A stretch of 64,000 bases of DNA. It comes from Candidatus Aminicenantota bacterium (GTDB lineage Bacteria; Acidobacteriota; Aminicenantia; UBA2199). Made by a program: the position numbers and the translations under genes. The notes under the pieces were generated by a model. The model saw only the letters and a list, made by a program, of their open reading frames with translations. It had not been told where the DNA came from and made no database searches. The first letter of the stretch is position 1, and every line of letters starts with the position of its first letter. Shown here piece by piece: positions 19,018 through 28,791 of this stretch. The stretch lies in NCBI GenBank assembly GCA_011772425.1, contig WVZO01000533.1, positions 1 to 64,000 on the forward strand, written 5' to 3'.

Positions 19018-21708
19018 CTACAACTGGAATCGGTAGGAAAATTTTATCATAAAGATATTGGTACCGGAAGCGCGCAGCAGGTCTCCAATATCCCTGGAAA
19101 AATCAAAATCACCGGGATGAGATTCATCCCAGCGGTTTTGAGTCCATACTAAGTAAAGAATGGAACGGGGTTTGAATTCCCACCGCAATACCAGGGTACT
19201 TCGCAGTGACTTGTAATTAAAATCAGGATTGTCAATATAACATGCCTCTGCCGGGCCGGCGCCGTCCGGATCAATGCGGTATTGATCTCCTTCCGCAGAT
19301 ATCTCCGAATCATTTTGGCCAAAATAATTGAAATCCAGGCTTCCGGGTCGGGCAAACTCTTTAAATCCTTCATATTTCCCCACTGAAATGAAGGGCTGCA
19401 AGAATAATTGAAGACTTAATTTCGGTGTAAAAATCCAATTCATACGGATGACCGCTGAGACTGTCTCCTGGTCAATGGTGGCAAAAATATGGCGGGTGCC
19501 GTAAGTATCTGTCATCAAGGTATCTTCAATATTGGCTACCCATTGGAGATCGGTGCGGTTGGTTTCATAAGCAGGGCCAATGGAAAAGGAAAAATTACTA
19601 TTTGGTCTTATTTCAACGTTCAATTGGCCGAACCAATACTTATAATCGTTGCGTCCGTTAAAATAATCGCCGTGGAAGGATAAAATAATGGGTTTCCGTC
19701 TGTCACTGGAGATGTCAAACCGTGAAAATACAAAGGAAGGTTGTCTCATCAGGGGACCACCGCGGGTCATGGTATTGGACCACTGGTCCGGGTAATAGCC
19801 CACCAGCAAATCCAGGCGCCAATAGTTCAACAGCTGTGCCCTGGAGATCAGGTAATAGGCTTCGCCAATGCGGTTGCCCCCAAAATCATAATTACGATGG
19901 GAAGCAGCTGCCACCATCCAGTTCCTGAATAATTTACCCGGATGATAGGAGCGATATCCGGCAACCACATGCGCGTTGATTATATCTCCACGCCACTGGA
20001 ATCCCAGGTCAGTGATGTTAAAACCCGGAGATATCGCCCCCAGAGCAGCATTAAACACGAGATGTCCTTTCTGCCGATTAACCGTTACTCTCCCGGCCCA
20101 TCCGCTCAATGTTGTTGTGTCCCCTGTCAATGTTACATGGGTGGTATCGGGACGCTGATAATAATGAGGGTACGATTTTTTAAGAGTCAACATGCTCGCT
20201 TCACTGCCGGAAACTCGTGTCCCCCCCAACCAACCGGTAACCACCCAGGATTTATCCTTATCCAGGGCGGTCCAGCCATCCACGGCAAAACTAAAGGCAT
20301 TTCTATTTAATTCATTAACCGCGTTTTCACTCTTTAAATCCCTGTATACTAAATTAGCAATCATCCCCAATCCCTGCCGACCGTTATTAAACTCCTTTTG
20401 GGCCCTGAACACCCCATAATAGGAAAAAGGCTCCACTTCCTCTTTCAAGCGTGTATCATTGAATTGGATTTCTGCGTATTCCCGTGATGTCAGGGCATTA
20501 AGTAAACCGATATTCCATCCGTTTCCAATCTTACCGGTGATTTTGGCAGCCGCCAGGATGGCGGTGCCTTCGGGGTAATCAACAAATTCGCCGTCAAGGG
20601 AACCCAACAACCGGGGTGCCTGGCCAATACGGCGACTGTAAAAAAACGTGGGATTGCCCCAATCAAAATTCCAGAAATCATTGGCACCTCCCTGGCCAAA
20701 GATAAACGTATTCGCCCCTTCTATAAAAAACGGTCGTTTCTCTTCATAGTAGGTTTCAACTGCACTGAGGTTGATGACCGCCGGATCCACTTCCACCTGA
20801 CCAAAATCCGGGTTTGCTGTAGCATCCAAAATTAAATTGCTTTTTAATCCTACTTTGAGGTCCAACCCGCCATTGGCCCAATAATCTTCACCCGTCTCAA
20901 AGGGATTGTTCTCTTCCACGGGTCCAAACTCCGCTTTGCCAACGGTAAAGGGAATTATTTCAATATAGCGGCCAGGATTGATCCCGGCAATTCCCTGCAG
21001 CCGGGCAAACCGGGAGACATATCCACTTTCTCCTTTGGGGACCCGTACGAAACTGATTTCTTCGTTTTTTCGTTTAATCACCCGCCGGAAGTTAACACCC
21101 CATATATAGTTCCGGCTTTTTTGCTTCTTAAAGCGGAGTTGGTGATAGGGAATCCGCAGCTCAACGCTCCACCCTTTTTCGTCGATATAGGTCCTGCCTG
21201 TCCAAACACCGTCCCAGGTGGTATCGTCCCATTCGTCATTGAAGAGGGTCCCATCCATGATGCTGCCAGAGGGGTTGATAGAAAACCAAAACCCGGTTCT
21301 GCGGTCGTAATAGGGATCGATATCAAAACCGAACCAGTCGGCTTCCACATAATCATCCCGCCGGGCCAGGTGGCGAGCAATTTTGTCCGGCTGTGAATCA
21401 TAAAGACGGGCAGCCACATAAAGGGCTTTATCATCATACGCCACCCACACCGTGGTTTTTTCCGTGGGAAGTTGACCATCAAGGGGTTCCGCTTGCACAA
21501 AATCCGAATAGCCCGGACCCTGCCACACCGTTTCATTTAACAGGCCGTCAATGTTAACCGGCTTTTCCAGGCGGACAGCTTCCACCACTTTCTGCTCCGC
21601 CCTTTTTGCTTCCAGCTTCCCTGGTGAAAAAAGAAACAGCAAAAGTACGGTAAACCATATGATTTGAAAGCGCTGCCATCTCGGTGTTGGCTGTTCCCGC
21701 ATGTTCAC
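19018..21708 (-). CDS. CBM9-like / DUF5916 outer-membrane-associated protein
   Basis: EAVRLEKPVNIDGLLNETVWQ...KTTVWVAYDDKALYVAARLYDSQPDKI CBM9-like start, then long beta-rich DUF5916-like region. Confidence 0.85.
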   Translation of the reverse strand: MNMREQPTPRWQRFQIIWFTVLLLFLFSPGKLEAKRAEQKVVEAVRLEKPVNIDGLLNETVWQGPGYSDFVQAEPLDGQLPTEKTTVWVAYDDKALYVAARLYDSQPDKIARHLARRDDYVEADWFGFDIDPYYDRRTGFWFSINPSGSIMDGTLFNDEWDDTTWDGVWTGRTYIDEKGWSVELRIPYHQLRFKKQKSRNYIWGVNFRRVIKRKNEEISFVRVPKGESGYVSRFARLQGIAGINPGRYIEIIPFTVGKAEFGPVEENNPFETGEDYWANGGLDLKVGLKSNLILDATANPDFGQVEVDPAVINLSAVETYYEEKRPFFIEGANTFIFGQGGANDFWNFDWGNPTFFYSRRIGQAPRLLGSLDGEFVDYPEGTAILAAAKITGKIGNGWNIGLLNALTSREYAEIQFNDTRLKEEVEPFSYYGVFRAQKEFNNGRQGLGMIANLVYRDLKSENAVNELNRNAFSFAVDGWTALDKDKSWVVTGWLGGTRVSGSEASMLTLKKSYPHYYQRPDTTHVTLTGDTTTLSGWAGRVTVNRQKGHLVFNAALGAISPGFNITDLGFQWRGDIINAHVVAGYRSYHPGKLFRNWMVAAASHRNYDFGGNRIGEAYYLISRAQLLNYWRLDLLVGYYPDQWSNTMTRGGPLMRQPSFVFSRFDISSDRRKPIILSFHGDYFNGRNDYKYWFGQLNVEIRPNSNFSFSIGPAYETNRTDLQWVANIEDTLMTDTYGTRHIFATIDQETVSAVIRMNWIFTPKLSLQLFLQPFISVGKYEGFKEFARPGSLDFNYFGQNDSEISAEGDQYRIDPDGAGPAEACYIDNPDFNYKSLRSTLVLRWEFKPRSILYLVWTQNRWDESHPGDFDFSRDIGDLLRASGTNIFMIKFSYRFQL

Positions 21709-21989
21709 TCCCTCTTTTCGGGGTACCAGACCCCTTTAAACCTCCCTTCCTGCGTTCCTACGTTCCTACGTTCCTCCGTTCCTAAATCTCATTCGCTGAA
21801 TTAAGTATTTTTCTTATAGAAGATTAATTATACATGAATATTCTAAAAGAAATCAAGTCAAAAATAGGTAAATTTTTATTTTTTTTGTCAACGATTATAT
21901 CCCCTCCACCAAAAATCTCAACCCGGCGGCGCGGGAAGTTAATGTAAAAAGGTTACCGGAATCACCGCAAGCGTTTCAAAAATTGATGG

Positions 21990-22397
21990 TTATCGCAATA
22001 AAACTAAAACAAGAATCAGGGTGTAAGCCAACGCCACTACATCAATTGCCCAATGGTAGAAAATCTTAATCCCTAAAAATTTGGGTCTCTTGGTGCGAAT
22101 TTTAAATACTTCTATAGAAAGTTGTTCCTCCAGTTCACACATGCGATCTCGCAGATCGTGCGCTTTATTGTGAAACCACCAGTAATGATAGAAACCAGCC
22201 ATAAATATCAACCAGCCGAATACCATGCCGGATTTCGTAAGAAGTGGCCTAAGCGCAGTTGTTTCCTTCAATACAAGGCCGCCAATTATGAAACTAACCG
22301 ATAAAAGAGCAGTAAACACCATCCAGCGGGTCTTGTTCAGTTCTTGCTCAAGTTTAAAAATGTAATCATATTCCTTCCACTTGTTATCATTACTCAT
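21990..22397 (-). CDS. Small membrane protein, function unknown
   Basis: 135 aa, about three hydrophobic segments; RBS GGAGG upstream of ATG. Confidence 0.6.
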   Translation of the reverse strand: MSNDNKWKEYDYIFKLEQELNKTRWMVFTALLSVSFIIGGLVLKETTALRPLLTKSGMVFGWLIFMAGFYHYWWFHNKAHDLRDRMCELEEQLSIEVFKIRTKRPKFLGIKIFYHWAIDVVALAYTLILVLVLLR

Positions 22398-22596
22398 TTG
22401 CGGGCCTCCTTATCTTTTAAGCATTTAAGAAGCCAACCGATACTAAAAAATTCGATCGATTAAACTACACTCTATTTATATCATAAATCAAAAAATTTTG
22501 CAATGCTGCTTTTAAGCAATTTCTTTGCGATTTTCTTGACAATTAGCGGCAAATAGATTAATATTCACTCTCTAAAAGGAAAAAGGAGGACAAACC

Positions 22597-23073
22597 ATGA
22601 GTACCCTTATTGCCTATGCAACCACTCACGGCTGTACGGAAAAAGCAGCTCAAATGCTTGAACAACTGCTTAATGATGAAGTCAGCCTTGTGAATCTGAA
22701 AAAGCGATTCCGCTCCGATCTGTCCTCATTCGACACCATTATCATCGGCGGCTCCATTCATGCGGGTCAAATTCAAGGAAAGGTGAAACGATTTTACCAG
22801 GAGCACCTGGACACCCTTAAACAAAAACGCCTGGGACTTTTCCTTTGCTGCATGGAAGAAGGAGAGACCGCCCACAAACAATTCGATGAGGCTTTTCCAG
22901 CAGAGCTCAGAAACCATGCCGCGGTTACGGGTTTGTTCGGTGGGGCCTTTGATTTCGATAAGATGAATTTCCTCCAGAAGTCCATTGTAAAAAAGGCTGC
23001 CGGTATTAACCAGAGTGTTTCAAAAATCAAGGAAGATAATATTCATCAATTTGCCGCCTTACTGAATGGATAA
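22597..23073 (+). CDS. Flavodoxin-domain protein (HemG/protoporphyrinogen oxidase-like)
   Basis: TLIAYATTHGCTEKAA...IIIGGSIHAGQIQGKVKRFYQEH; RBS AAAAGGAGGA. Confidence 0.85.
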   Translation: MSTLIAYATTHGCTEKAAQMLEQLLNDEVSLVNLKKRFRSDLSSFDTIIIGGSIHAGQIQGKVKRFYQEHLDTLKQKRLGLFLCCMEEGETAHKQFDEAFPAELRNHAAVTGLFGGAFDFDKMNFLQKSIVKKAAGINQSVSKIKEDNIHQFAALLNG

Positions 23074-23283
23074 ACAGCCAAGAAACCTAAGCCGCATGAG
23101 ATTTATTCCTAAGATGATTTAAAGAAAGCCTTCGTTGTAGTCGAACCAGGTAGACATAGATTTACAAGACTTCCCGATCCAGAGAATTAACAAGATGGAA
23201 TTTTTTTTTATTATGGGAGATTGAAATTCTTTTTATAGGATGTTAGAATATAAACTCAGTGAAAGATAATAAAGAAGGCTAAC

Positions 23284-23475
23284 ATGAAACCTAGAAAATT
23301 TGACAGGAAACTCATCTTAAACAAAATCACCATTTCTAATCTGGAAAATGGTGAAATGAAGAATGTTTATGGTGGATGTAAAACTGAACCTATAGGTAGC
23401 TGTGGTGCTGCTACTAATTTTCGAACGTGTACCTGTGATCCAACTTTCTTCCCTCATAATCCATGTTGCTATTAA
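23284..23475 (+). CDS. Putative RiPP precursor, 'LNKxTIxxL...GG' leader, 6-Cys core
   Basis: MKPRKFDRKLILNKITISNLENGEMKNVYGG | CKTEPIGSCGAATNFRTCTCDPTFFPHNPCCY; leader matches three other ORFs in window. Confidence 0.8.
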   Translation: MKPRKFDRKLILNKITISNLENGEMKNVYGGCKTEPIGSCGAATNFRTCTCDPTFFPHNPCCY

Positions 23476-23639
23476 GTGGTAAGACGTTGTAAGTGTAAGG
23501 GTTAAACTAAGTTGGCAGTTGGCAAAGAGGTACTCGACACGATGTAGTATCCTCTTACCTACTGCTTAACGTACAAAAAAAGTGCCAGGCAGCAAAATAT
23601 AACAGCCGTAAAAAGACTCAAGAAAACGCACCAGAGTGG

Positions 23640-23667
23640 AAGGCGGAGTTAGATGACCCCGCCTTCT
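23640..23667 (-). terminator. Hairpin downstream of precursor 23690..23899
   Basis: AAGGCGGaGTTAGATGACcCCGCCTT imperfect inverted repeat. Confidence 0.6.
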
Positions 23668-23689
23668 GGTGGTCCTAATGCTTGCCAGT

Positions 23690-23899
23690 TTAACACAAAA
23701 TAGTGGTCGTACATTCCTCACCGTCATCAGTAATACGACAAATGCAAACACTAAGAGGACCAAGAGGACAGGATTTGTAAATGGGGCATGTAGGGCTGCT
23801 GTCGTGCCCTCCATACACGTCATTCATCACTGCTTCACCCAAACTTGCAATGGTTTTTTTGTTCAAAACCAACCGTTTCTTTAAAACTTTAGGTTTCAT
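23690..23899 (-). CDS. Putative RiPP precursor, 'LNKKTIxxL...GG' leader
   Basis: MKPKVLKKRLVLNKKTIASLGEAVMNDVYGG | HDSSPTCPIYKSCPLGPLSVCICRITDDGEECTTTILC; RBS AGGAGGG. Confidence 0.85.
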   Translation of the reverse strand: MKPKVLKKRLVLNKKTIASLGEAVMNDVYGGHDSSPTCPIYKSCPLGPLSVCICRITDDGEECTTTILC

Positions 23900-24039
23900 A
23901 TTCCCTCCTTTTTTATGTTATTTTGTTTTTAATCTTACCTATCGCACCTGCCTCATGCCTTACCATGAATCTAAATTATATCAAATTCAAAAAAAAGGAT
24001 TTGCCGCAAAAAGACGAAAAAGAACGCAAAAAAAAACAG

Positions 24040-24062
24040 AGGGGGGGGATTTCCCCCCCTTC
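24040..24062 (-). terminator. GC-rich hairpin downstream of precursor 24070..24327
   Basis: AGGGGGGGGATTTCCCCCCCTT. Confidence 0.6.
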
Positions 24063-24069
24063 TTCTCTT

Positions 24070-24327
24070 TCAGCATGTAACATCTGTTTCTACACCTGTA
24101 CAAAGGCAAATTGAATCTGTATTACAGAGTGTTATGCAAGTACAACTATTACCACATGTATCAGGACATGTAGCACAAACATGTAAAACATCACTGCAGG
24201 TATCACAAAGGGTGACAGCTGTTTCTGCTGTGTTTCCCCCATGTACGTCACCCATTTTTGTTTTGCCCAGGTTAGCAATGGTTTTTTTGTTTAAAACCAA
24301 CCGTTTCTTTAAAGCTTCAGGTTTCAT
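24070..24327 (-). CDS. Putative RiPP precursor, 11-Cys Thr-rich core
   Basis: MKPEALKKRLVLNKKTIANLGKTKMGDVHGG | NTAETAVTLCDTCSDVLHVCATCPDTCGNSCTCITLCNTDSICLCTGVETDVTC; RBS AGGAGGG. Confidence 0.88.
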   Translation of the reverse strand: MKPEALKKRLVLNKKTIANLGKTKMGDVHGGNTAETAVTLCDTCSDVLHVCATCPDTCGNSCTCITLCNTDSICLCTGVETDVTC

Positions 24328-24442
24328 GTTCCCTCCTATTTTATGTTATTGTATTTTTTATTTGTAATCACACCTGCCTTATGCCTTACCTTAATTGCCA
24401 ATTCCAATTGAATTATATCATATTCAAAGACAATTTTCCACT

Positions 24443-26074
24443 TTATTTAAAAATTTCTACCAATGCTTTGCCCGATGAACCCGATGGGGCTTCGATTCCC
24501 AGCTTCAAAGCAACGGTGGGGGCAATATCTCGAGGAGAAACCAACCGGTACACCGCACGTTTTTTAATACCGGGACCGCAAAAGAATACCGGCACATGCA
24601 CATCGTATGATAAGGGAGAACCGTGCATGGCGGAATCCTGGTCATGAACATGATATAAAAACCAGAAGGGCTCCTGGAGTATTAAAATATTGCCGGACCG
24701 TTTGGGATGAAACGCCAGTTCCAATGATTTCAATTTGGGTGTATCGGGCAGGTTTCCTTTGAGCAAGTCCGAACGACCAACGGCAAAACCAATCCCCGGC
24801 ATGTTCATCAACGCTTCTACCGCAGCACCTTCCACCTCGGGGAGGTCCAGTTTGAGTTTTTCCACCACCTGGAGATTCAAATAGATAGAGGGATTGCGAA
24901 ATCCTACCACAAAATCCTCGTTGGTTTTGTATTTCTTTTGAAGTGCATCATTGACCTGTTTTTCGATTGCCTTCGGGTCCAGGCGGCCGGCAGGCATACC
25001 CAACCGGTGGCGAAATTCCGGGATCATGTCCACACCGTGATCACCGGTTAACAGGAGCAAGGTTCTTCTTAACCCGACGGTATTGTCGATAAACCGGAAC
25101 AGGTTTTCCAGTGTGGCATCCACCCGCAGGAGGTTGTCTTCATATTCAAGACTGCAGGGACCATAGGCATGCCCGATGCAGTCGGTGGCCGCAAAACTGA
25201 CGGTCAGAAGGTCCGTTGTACTCCACTGCCCCACTTTTTCCGCGTTCACCAGGTGAATGAGAAATTCCAGGTTCATTTCATCGGCAAAGGGCGTGTTGCA
25301 CAGTTGGAGATAATATTGATCGTCGGGATAATTAAGAGAATGGGGAAACACAGCGGACAGCCCGGTATACGTGGTCTCTTCGCTGCGGTCATCCTGGCGG
25401 CCGTAGATGTAGGAAGAGATTTCCTTTAAAAGTTCCCACTTTTTATTCCTGTATTGATCGACTTTTTTCAGGTTGTTCCACTCATCCAGCCATTGAGGGG
25501 GTGTCTTATAATAATATGGGCCGGTGATGAATTGACCGGTTTTTCTATCGTACCAGAAGGCTTTTCCCAGGAATCCGCCGGGAAGGATGGCGCCGCGGTC
25601 TTTAAGGGAAACATTAAAAACACGGGACTTACTTCCGGAAGCCAGGATCAATTGGTCGCTGATAGTGGTACTGGTTAATTGCCCGGGAGACATGTTTTCC
25701 ACGCTGCTGATCACTTTATTGGTTTGCCTGTCAATCCAGTAATTGCCGACAATTCCATGATCCGCGGGAATGGCTCCGGTAAAAATGGTGGCGTGCCCTA
25801 CTGCCGTAAGGGTGGGGGCATAACGGTACCGGGCATTTTTGTACCATACCCCGTTTTCCATAAGACAGCGAAAACCACCCTCCCCAAAGCGATGCTCCAG
25901 CCTTGACACCAGGTCTGCTCTCAATTGATCGATGACCACCATCAACACCAATTTGATTTCGCCGGGGTTGTCCCCACGGACCTTATTACTACAGCACGAA
26001 CAACCCGCCGCTGCCGACAACAAAAAAAACGTAATACAGCAGCCGATAAGCAATAAAAGAAAAATTTTCCTCAT
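24443..26074 (-). CDS. Alkaline phosphatase family lipoprotein (type I phosphodiesterase / PafA-like)
   Basis: LVLMVVIDQLRADLVSRLEHRFGEGGFRCLMENGVWYKNARYRYAPTLTAVGHATIFTGAIPADHGIVGN; Cys-rich lipobox-like N-terminus; late GDHGVDMIPE and HDQDSAMHG. Confidence 0.88.
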   Translation of the reverse strand: MRKIFLLLLIGCCITFFLLSAAAGCSCCSNKVRGDNPGEIKLVLMVVIDQLRADLVSRLEHRFGEGGFRCLMENGVWYKNARYRYAPTLTAVGHATIFTGAIPADHGIVGNYWIDRQTNKVISSVENMSPGQLTSTTISDQLILASGSKSRVFNVSLKDRGAILPGGFLGKAFWYDRKTGQFITGPYYYKTPPQWLDEWNNLKKVDQYRNKKWELLKEISSYIYGRQDDRSEETTYTGLSAVFPHSLNYPDDQYYLQLCNTPFADEMNLEFLIHLVNAEKVGQWSTTDLLTVSFAATDCIGHAYGPCSLEYEDNLLRVDATLENLFRFIDNTVGLRRTLLLLTGDHGVDMIPEFRHRLGMPAGRLDPKAIEKQVNDALQKKYKTNEDFVVGFRNPSIYLNLQVVEKLKLDLPEVEGAAVEALMNMPGIGFAVGRSDLLKGNLPDTPKLKSLELAFHPKRSGNILILQEPFWFLYHVHDQDSAMHGSPLSYDVHVPVFFCGPGIKKRAVYRLVSPRDIAPTVALKLGIEAPSGSSGKALVEIFK

Positions 26075-26222
26075 GGGTATGCCTCCTTCTTAATGCACTA
26101 TTATACCAGATACCGGAGAAAGTCAACAATCTCCCCGGAAACGGAATATGATTTTTCTTTAAATGCTTAGATTAGTTGAAAAATGTAAAGAAAATATTAA
26201 GAAGGAATAAAAGAATAAAAGC

Positions 26223-26258
26223 GGATACCGGGCAGTACACAGTACTGACCCGGTATCC
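26223..26258 (-). terminator. Hairpin downstream of peptide P1
   Basis: GGATACCGGGCAGTAC ACA GTACTGACCCGGTATCC. Confidence 0.8.
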
Positions 26259-26287
26259 TTGAGCTACCTTAATCCTCTTAATAGGAA

Positions 26288-26461
26288 TCAAGGATAAATG
26301 AAACCATAAACAATACCGGTTTCATCGAAATCTCCTTTTTTCTCGGCGGAAGTGATGATGGTTCCTTTTTTGTAGGAATCGTTAATGCTTTTCAGGATGT
26401 TACCGGTTTTTTGGGCACCATACCTGGATTCCAGCAGAGTTTTGACTGTGATTTGACTCAT
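26288..26461 (-). CDS. Small peptide P1 (57 aa), putative substrate of the B12-radical SAM enzymes; absent from supplied ORF track
   Basis: Hand translation: MSQITVKTLLESRYGAQKTGNILKSINDSYKKGTIITSAEKKGDFDETGIVYGFIYP*; RBS AAAGGAGGAC; homologous to 28857..29030 and 33654..33848. Confidence 0.88.
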   Translation of the reverse strand: MSQITVKTLLESRYGAQKTGNILKSINDSYKKGTIITSAEKKGDFDETGIVYGFIYP

Positions 26462-26499
26462 TTTGTCCTCCTTTAAATTTTTTTTACATTTGCTTGTGT

Positions 26500-28752
26500 T
26501 TATTTATAGAGTTCCACGGTACGGATTAACCTGGCTGCCGCTTCAGTATCCGCCTGTTTTCTCAATTGGCAATATTCTCCTTCGGACAAGGGATGGGGAA
26601 AGATACATGCGGCACATACCTCCTGCTTAGGGCAGCCGCGGCAGGTCCTCGTTTCCATGGTTTCCCGGTGTCGTGCCTCTATATTTTCGACGATCTCTTG
26701 CAGCGGCATGCCCACGCTGCCCACGGGTTGGCCGTTCCAGCAGGTGAAAACGTTATAGCCGGCATCGACAATAACGGTCTCCAGGCTCCGGCAATTGGGT
26801 TCTCCATCTTCCCAGCGGCACAGGGCGGCAAAATAGGGATAAACGGGCATATCGGCAATATCCTTAACAGAACCGGCGGAAGGGGAAAGACTGTCCAATA
26901 ATTCATACAGGCAAAAAGCATCCGTTTTATTCTTCTCAAAACAGAGGCTCAGCATCGGGTTGATGGACGATTGAGCCTCCGAAAGCCCTGTCTGCGTATC
27001 CACCCGGTGGATGGTGAACCCGCTTCGTTTACCGGTCATATGGACCCGGTACGGGGTAAGGGTCAGGGTATGATTGTCATGCCGAGTCTGATAGTAACCG
27101 GTATACGTATTGGTGGGAGCACAGTAGTTGATTAAGGCATCCTCATTATCCTGAAAATGTTCCCGCGCCCGGGAGTAATGGGAATAGATTTGAATGATAT
27201 TGCCACTCACTACCAGGTAGCCTTGCAGCCATGCCACCAGTTTCCGGGTAATAATATCACCGCAAAATATTACTATTTTAACGTGGTTGACCGGCTTCTC
27301 CCGTGAAGAAGATACGGGTAAAGACATGACTTTTATGTTCAGGTCATCCCGTGTTTTTCCCACCTCTTCAACATTGGAAAGAGGTTTTTCCGGCACCTCG
27401 ATTTGAGAGGTATCGTAAGGGTGAAGGGTTTTGTAATGAATTCGGTTTTCCAGGGGCTGCAATTTGAAGCCATATTTCTCATGATTGTAGAAAAGCGGTG
27501 TGCCGGGATATATCCGCAGTTTATTGTGGGAATAAAAATCCAGTGCTTTTTCCAGGGAACGAAGCAAATCAATGGTTTGCCTGCCTTCTTCCAGTGTCTC
27601 GGTGGGCAAGCCCACCATGATGCTGGTGTAAACGATCTTAAAGCCGATTTTTTTGGCATAGACTGCATACCTTTTGAATTTTTCGATGAATTCTCTCTCT
27701 TTTTCAAAGGTGTCACCGGGTTTGATGTGGGGTGGTTGAAGTTTGCCGATCATTCTCAGCACACGGGGTACGGCGCTTTCCAGGGAAAAGCCGACGGTTT
27801 GAAAACCCGCCTCCTTGAGTTTATTCAGCATTTCTTCATCGACATAATCACACCGGGTGAGGCACATCAGGGGGACGTTTATTTTGTTCTCGATAATTTT
27901 ATCGCAAATCTCCCTGGCCCTGTGGGGGTCGAGGGTAAAGGCATCGTCCCAGATATCCACAACTCCGGTATTTTCGTTGTAAAGGTGTTTGGAGATGTAA
28001 TCGAGCTCCCTGATAACCCGGTCCGCAGAGTGAGCAGTAACCCGCCGCCGGGACAATATCGAGCAGTTACAAAAGACACAATATTGATTGCAGCCCCTGG
28101 AGGAGAGCACCCCCATATGGGAAGATGAGATAACACCGGTGAGATAAGGGGAAGGAAATTTATCGAGGGGATCGGTAATTTCAGCACCCCCGGCCGGGGT
28201 GTCGCGGCGGGGTGTCTTGACAATGGCATCCCCGCAGCGGAATACGATTCCTTTGACCGTTTCCAGGGGGACATTTTCCAGGCGAAAATGGTCGTCAGCC
28301 AACAGGGAAAGCAATTCAAAAGCCGTATCTTCACCCTCATTTACCACACATATATCCACGAAGGGATTTTCCTCCAGGAGGGTTTGAGCCTGGACAGTAG
28401 GGGTAGGCCCGCCGAAGATGATGATAACAGCGGGATCGATTTCCTTTAATCCCCGGGCGATCAACCGGCAAATCCCATAATTGGCCTGGTAAACCGTGAA
28501 TCCCACGATTTTCGGTTTCTTAGCCAGGAGCCGGTTGACACATTGACGCACAGTGATGGGTTCGGGGGATTCCAAGGCAGCGGCGTTGAAACCCTTTTCT
28601 CTCAAGTAGGCAATAATATAAGCAGCTCCTAAAGATATCCTGAATCCGGTAGGATAACCTTTGGAAGAAGAAGGAGCAGGGGGACAAAGGAAAACCATAT
28701 GATTGCCGGCACTTTCTTTATTATGTATCTTCATGGTAAATGATCTCCCCAT
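26500..28752 (-). CDS. B12-binding domain / radical SAM / SPASM-like C-terminal protein (rSAM-1)
   Basis: MVFLCPPAP...GFTVYQANYGICRLIARGLKEIDPAVIIIFGGPTPT (B12-binding-like), SSRGCNQYCVFCNC (CX3CX2C), C-terminal CRWEDGEPNCRSLETVIVDAGYNVFTCWNG...CRGCPKQEVCAACIFPHPLSEGEYC. Confidence 0.92.
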   Translation of the reverse strand: MGRSFTMKIHNKESAGNHMVFLCPPAPSSSKGYPTGFRISLGAAYIIAYLREKGFNAAALESPEPITVRQCVNRLLAKKPKIVGFTVYQANYGICRLIARGLKEIDPAVIIIFGGPTPTVQAQTLLEENPFVDICVVNEGEDTAFELLSLLADDHFRLENVPLETVKGIVFRCGDAIVKTPRRDTPAGGAEITDPLDKFPSPYLTGVISSSHMGVLSSRGCNQYCVFCNCSILSRRRVTAHSADRVIRELDYISKHLYNENTGVVDIWDDAFTLDPHRAREICDKIIENKINVPLMCLTRCDYVDEEMLNKLKEAGFQTVGFSLESAVPRVLRMIGKLQPPHIKPGDTFEKEREFIEKFKRYAVYAKKIGFKIVYTSIMVGLPTETLEEGRQTIDLLRSLEKALDFYSHNKLRIYPGTPLFYNHEKYGFKLQPLENRIHYKTLHPYDTSQIEVPEKPLSNVEEVGKTRDDLNIKVMSLPVSSSREKPVNHVKIVIFCGDIITRKLVAWLQGYLVVSGNIIQIYSHYSRAREHFQDNEDALINYCAPTNTYTGYYQTRHDNHTLTLTPYRVHMTGKRSGFTIHRVDTQTGLSEAQSSINPMLSLCFEKNKTDAFCLYELLDSLSPSAGSVKDIADMPVYPYFAALCRWEDGEPNCRSLETVIVDAGYNVFTCWNGQPVGSVGMPLQEIVENIEARHRETMETRTCRGCPKQEVCAACIFPHPLSEGEYCQLRKQADTEAAARLIRTVELYK

Positions 28753-28791
28753 CTAAATCCTGGTCTTTGATACTATCTTTTAAATTAAAGT

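Noticed and set aside
23563-23823. 85-aa minus ORF overlapping precursor 23690..23899
   Set aside because: Different frame over the precursor; lacks the leader motif and RBS, while the 23690..23899 frame matches three other leaders.
27403-28128. 241-aa plus-strand ORF (and the similar 29971..30624)
   Set aside because: Antisense to the conserved rSAM coding sequence; both are mirror frames of paralogous genes, so apparent conservation is inherited from the sense strand.
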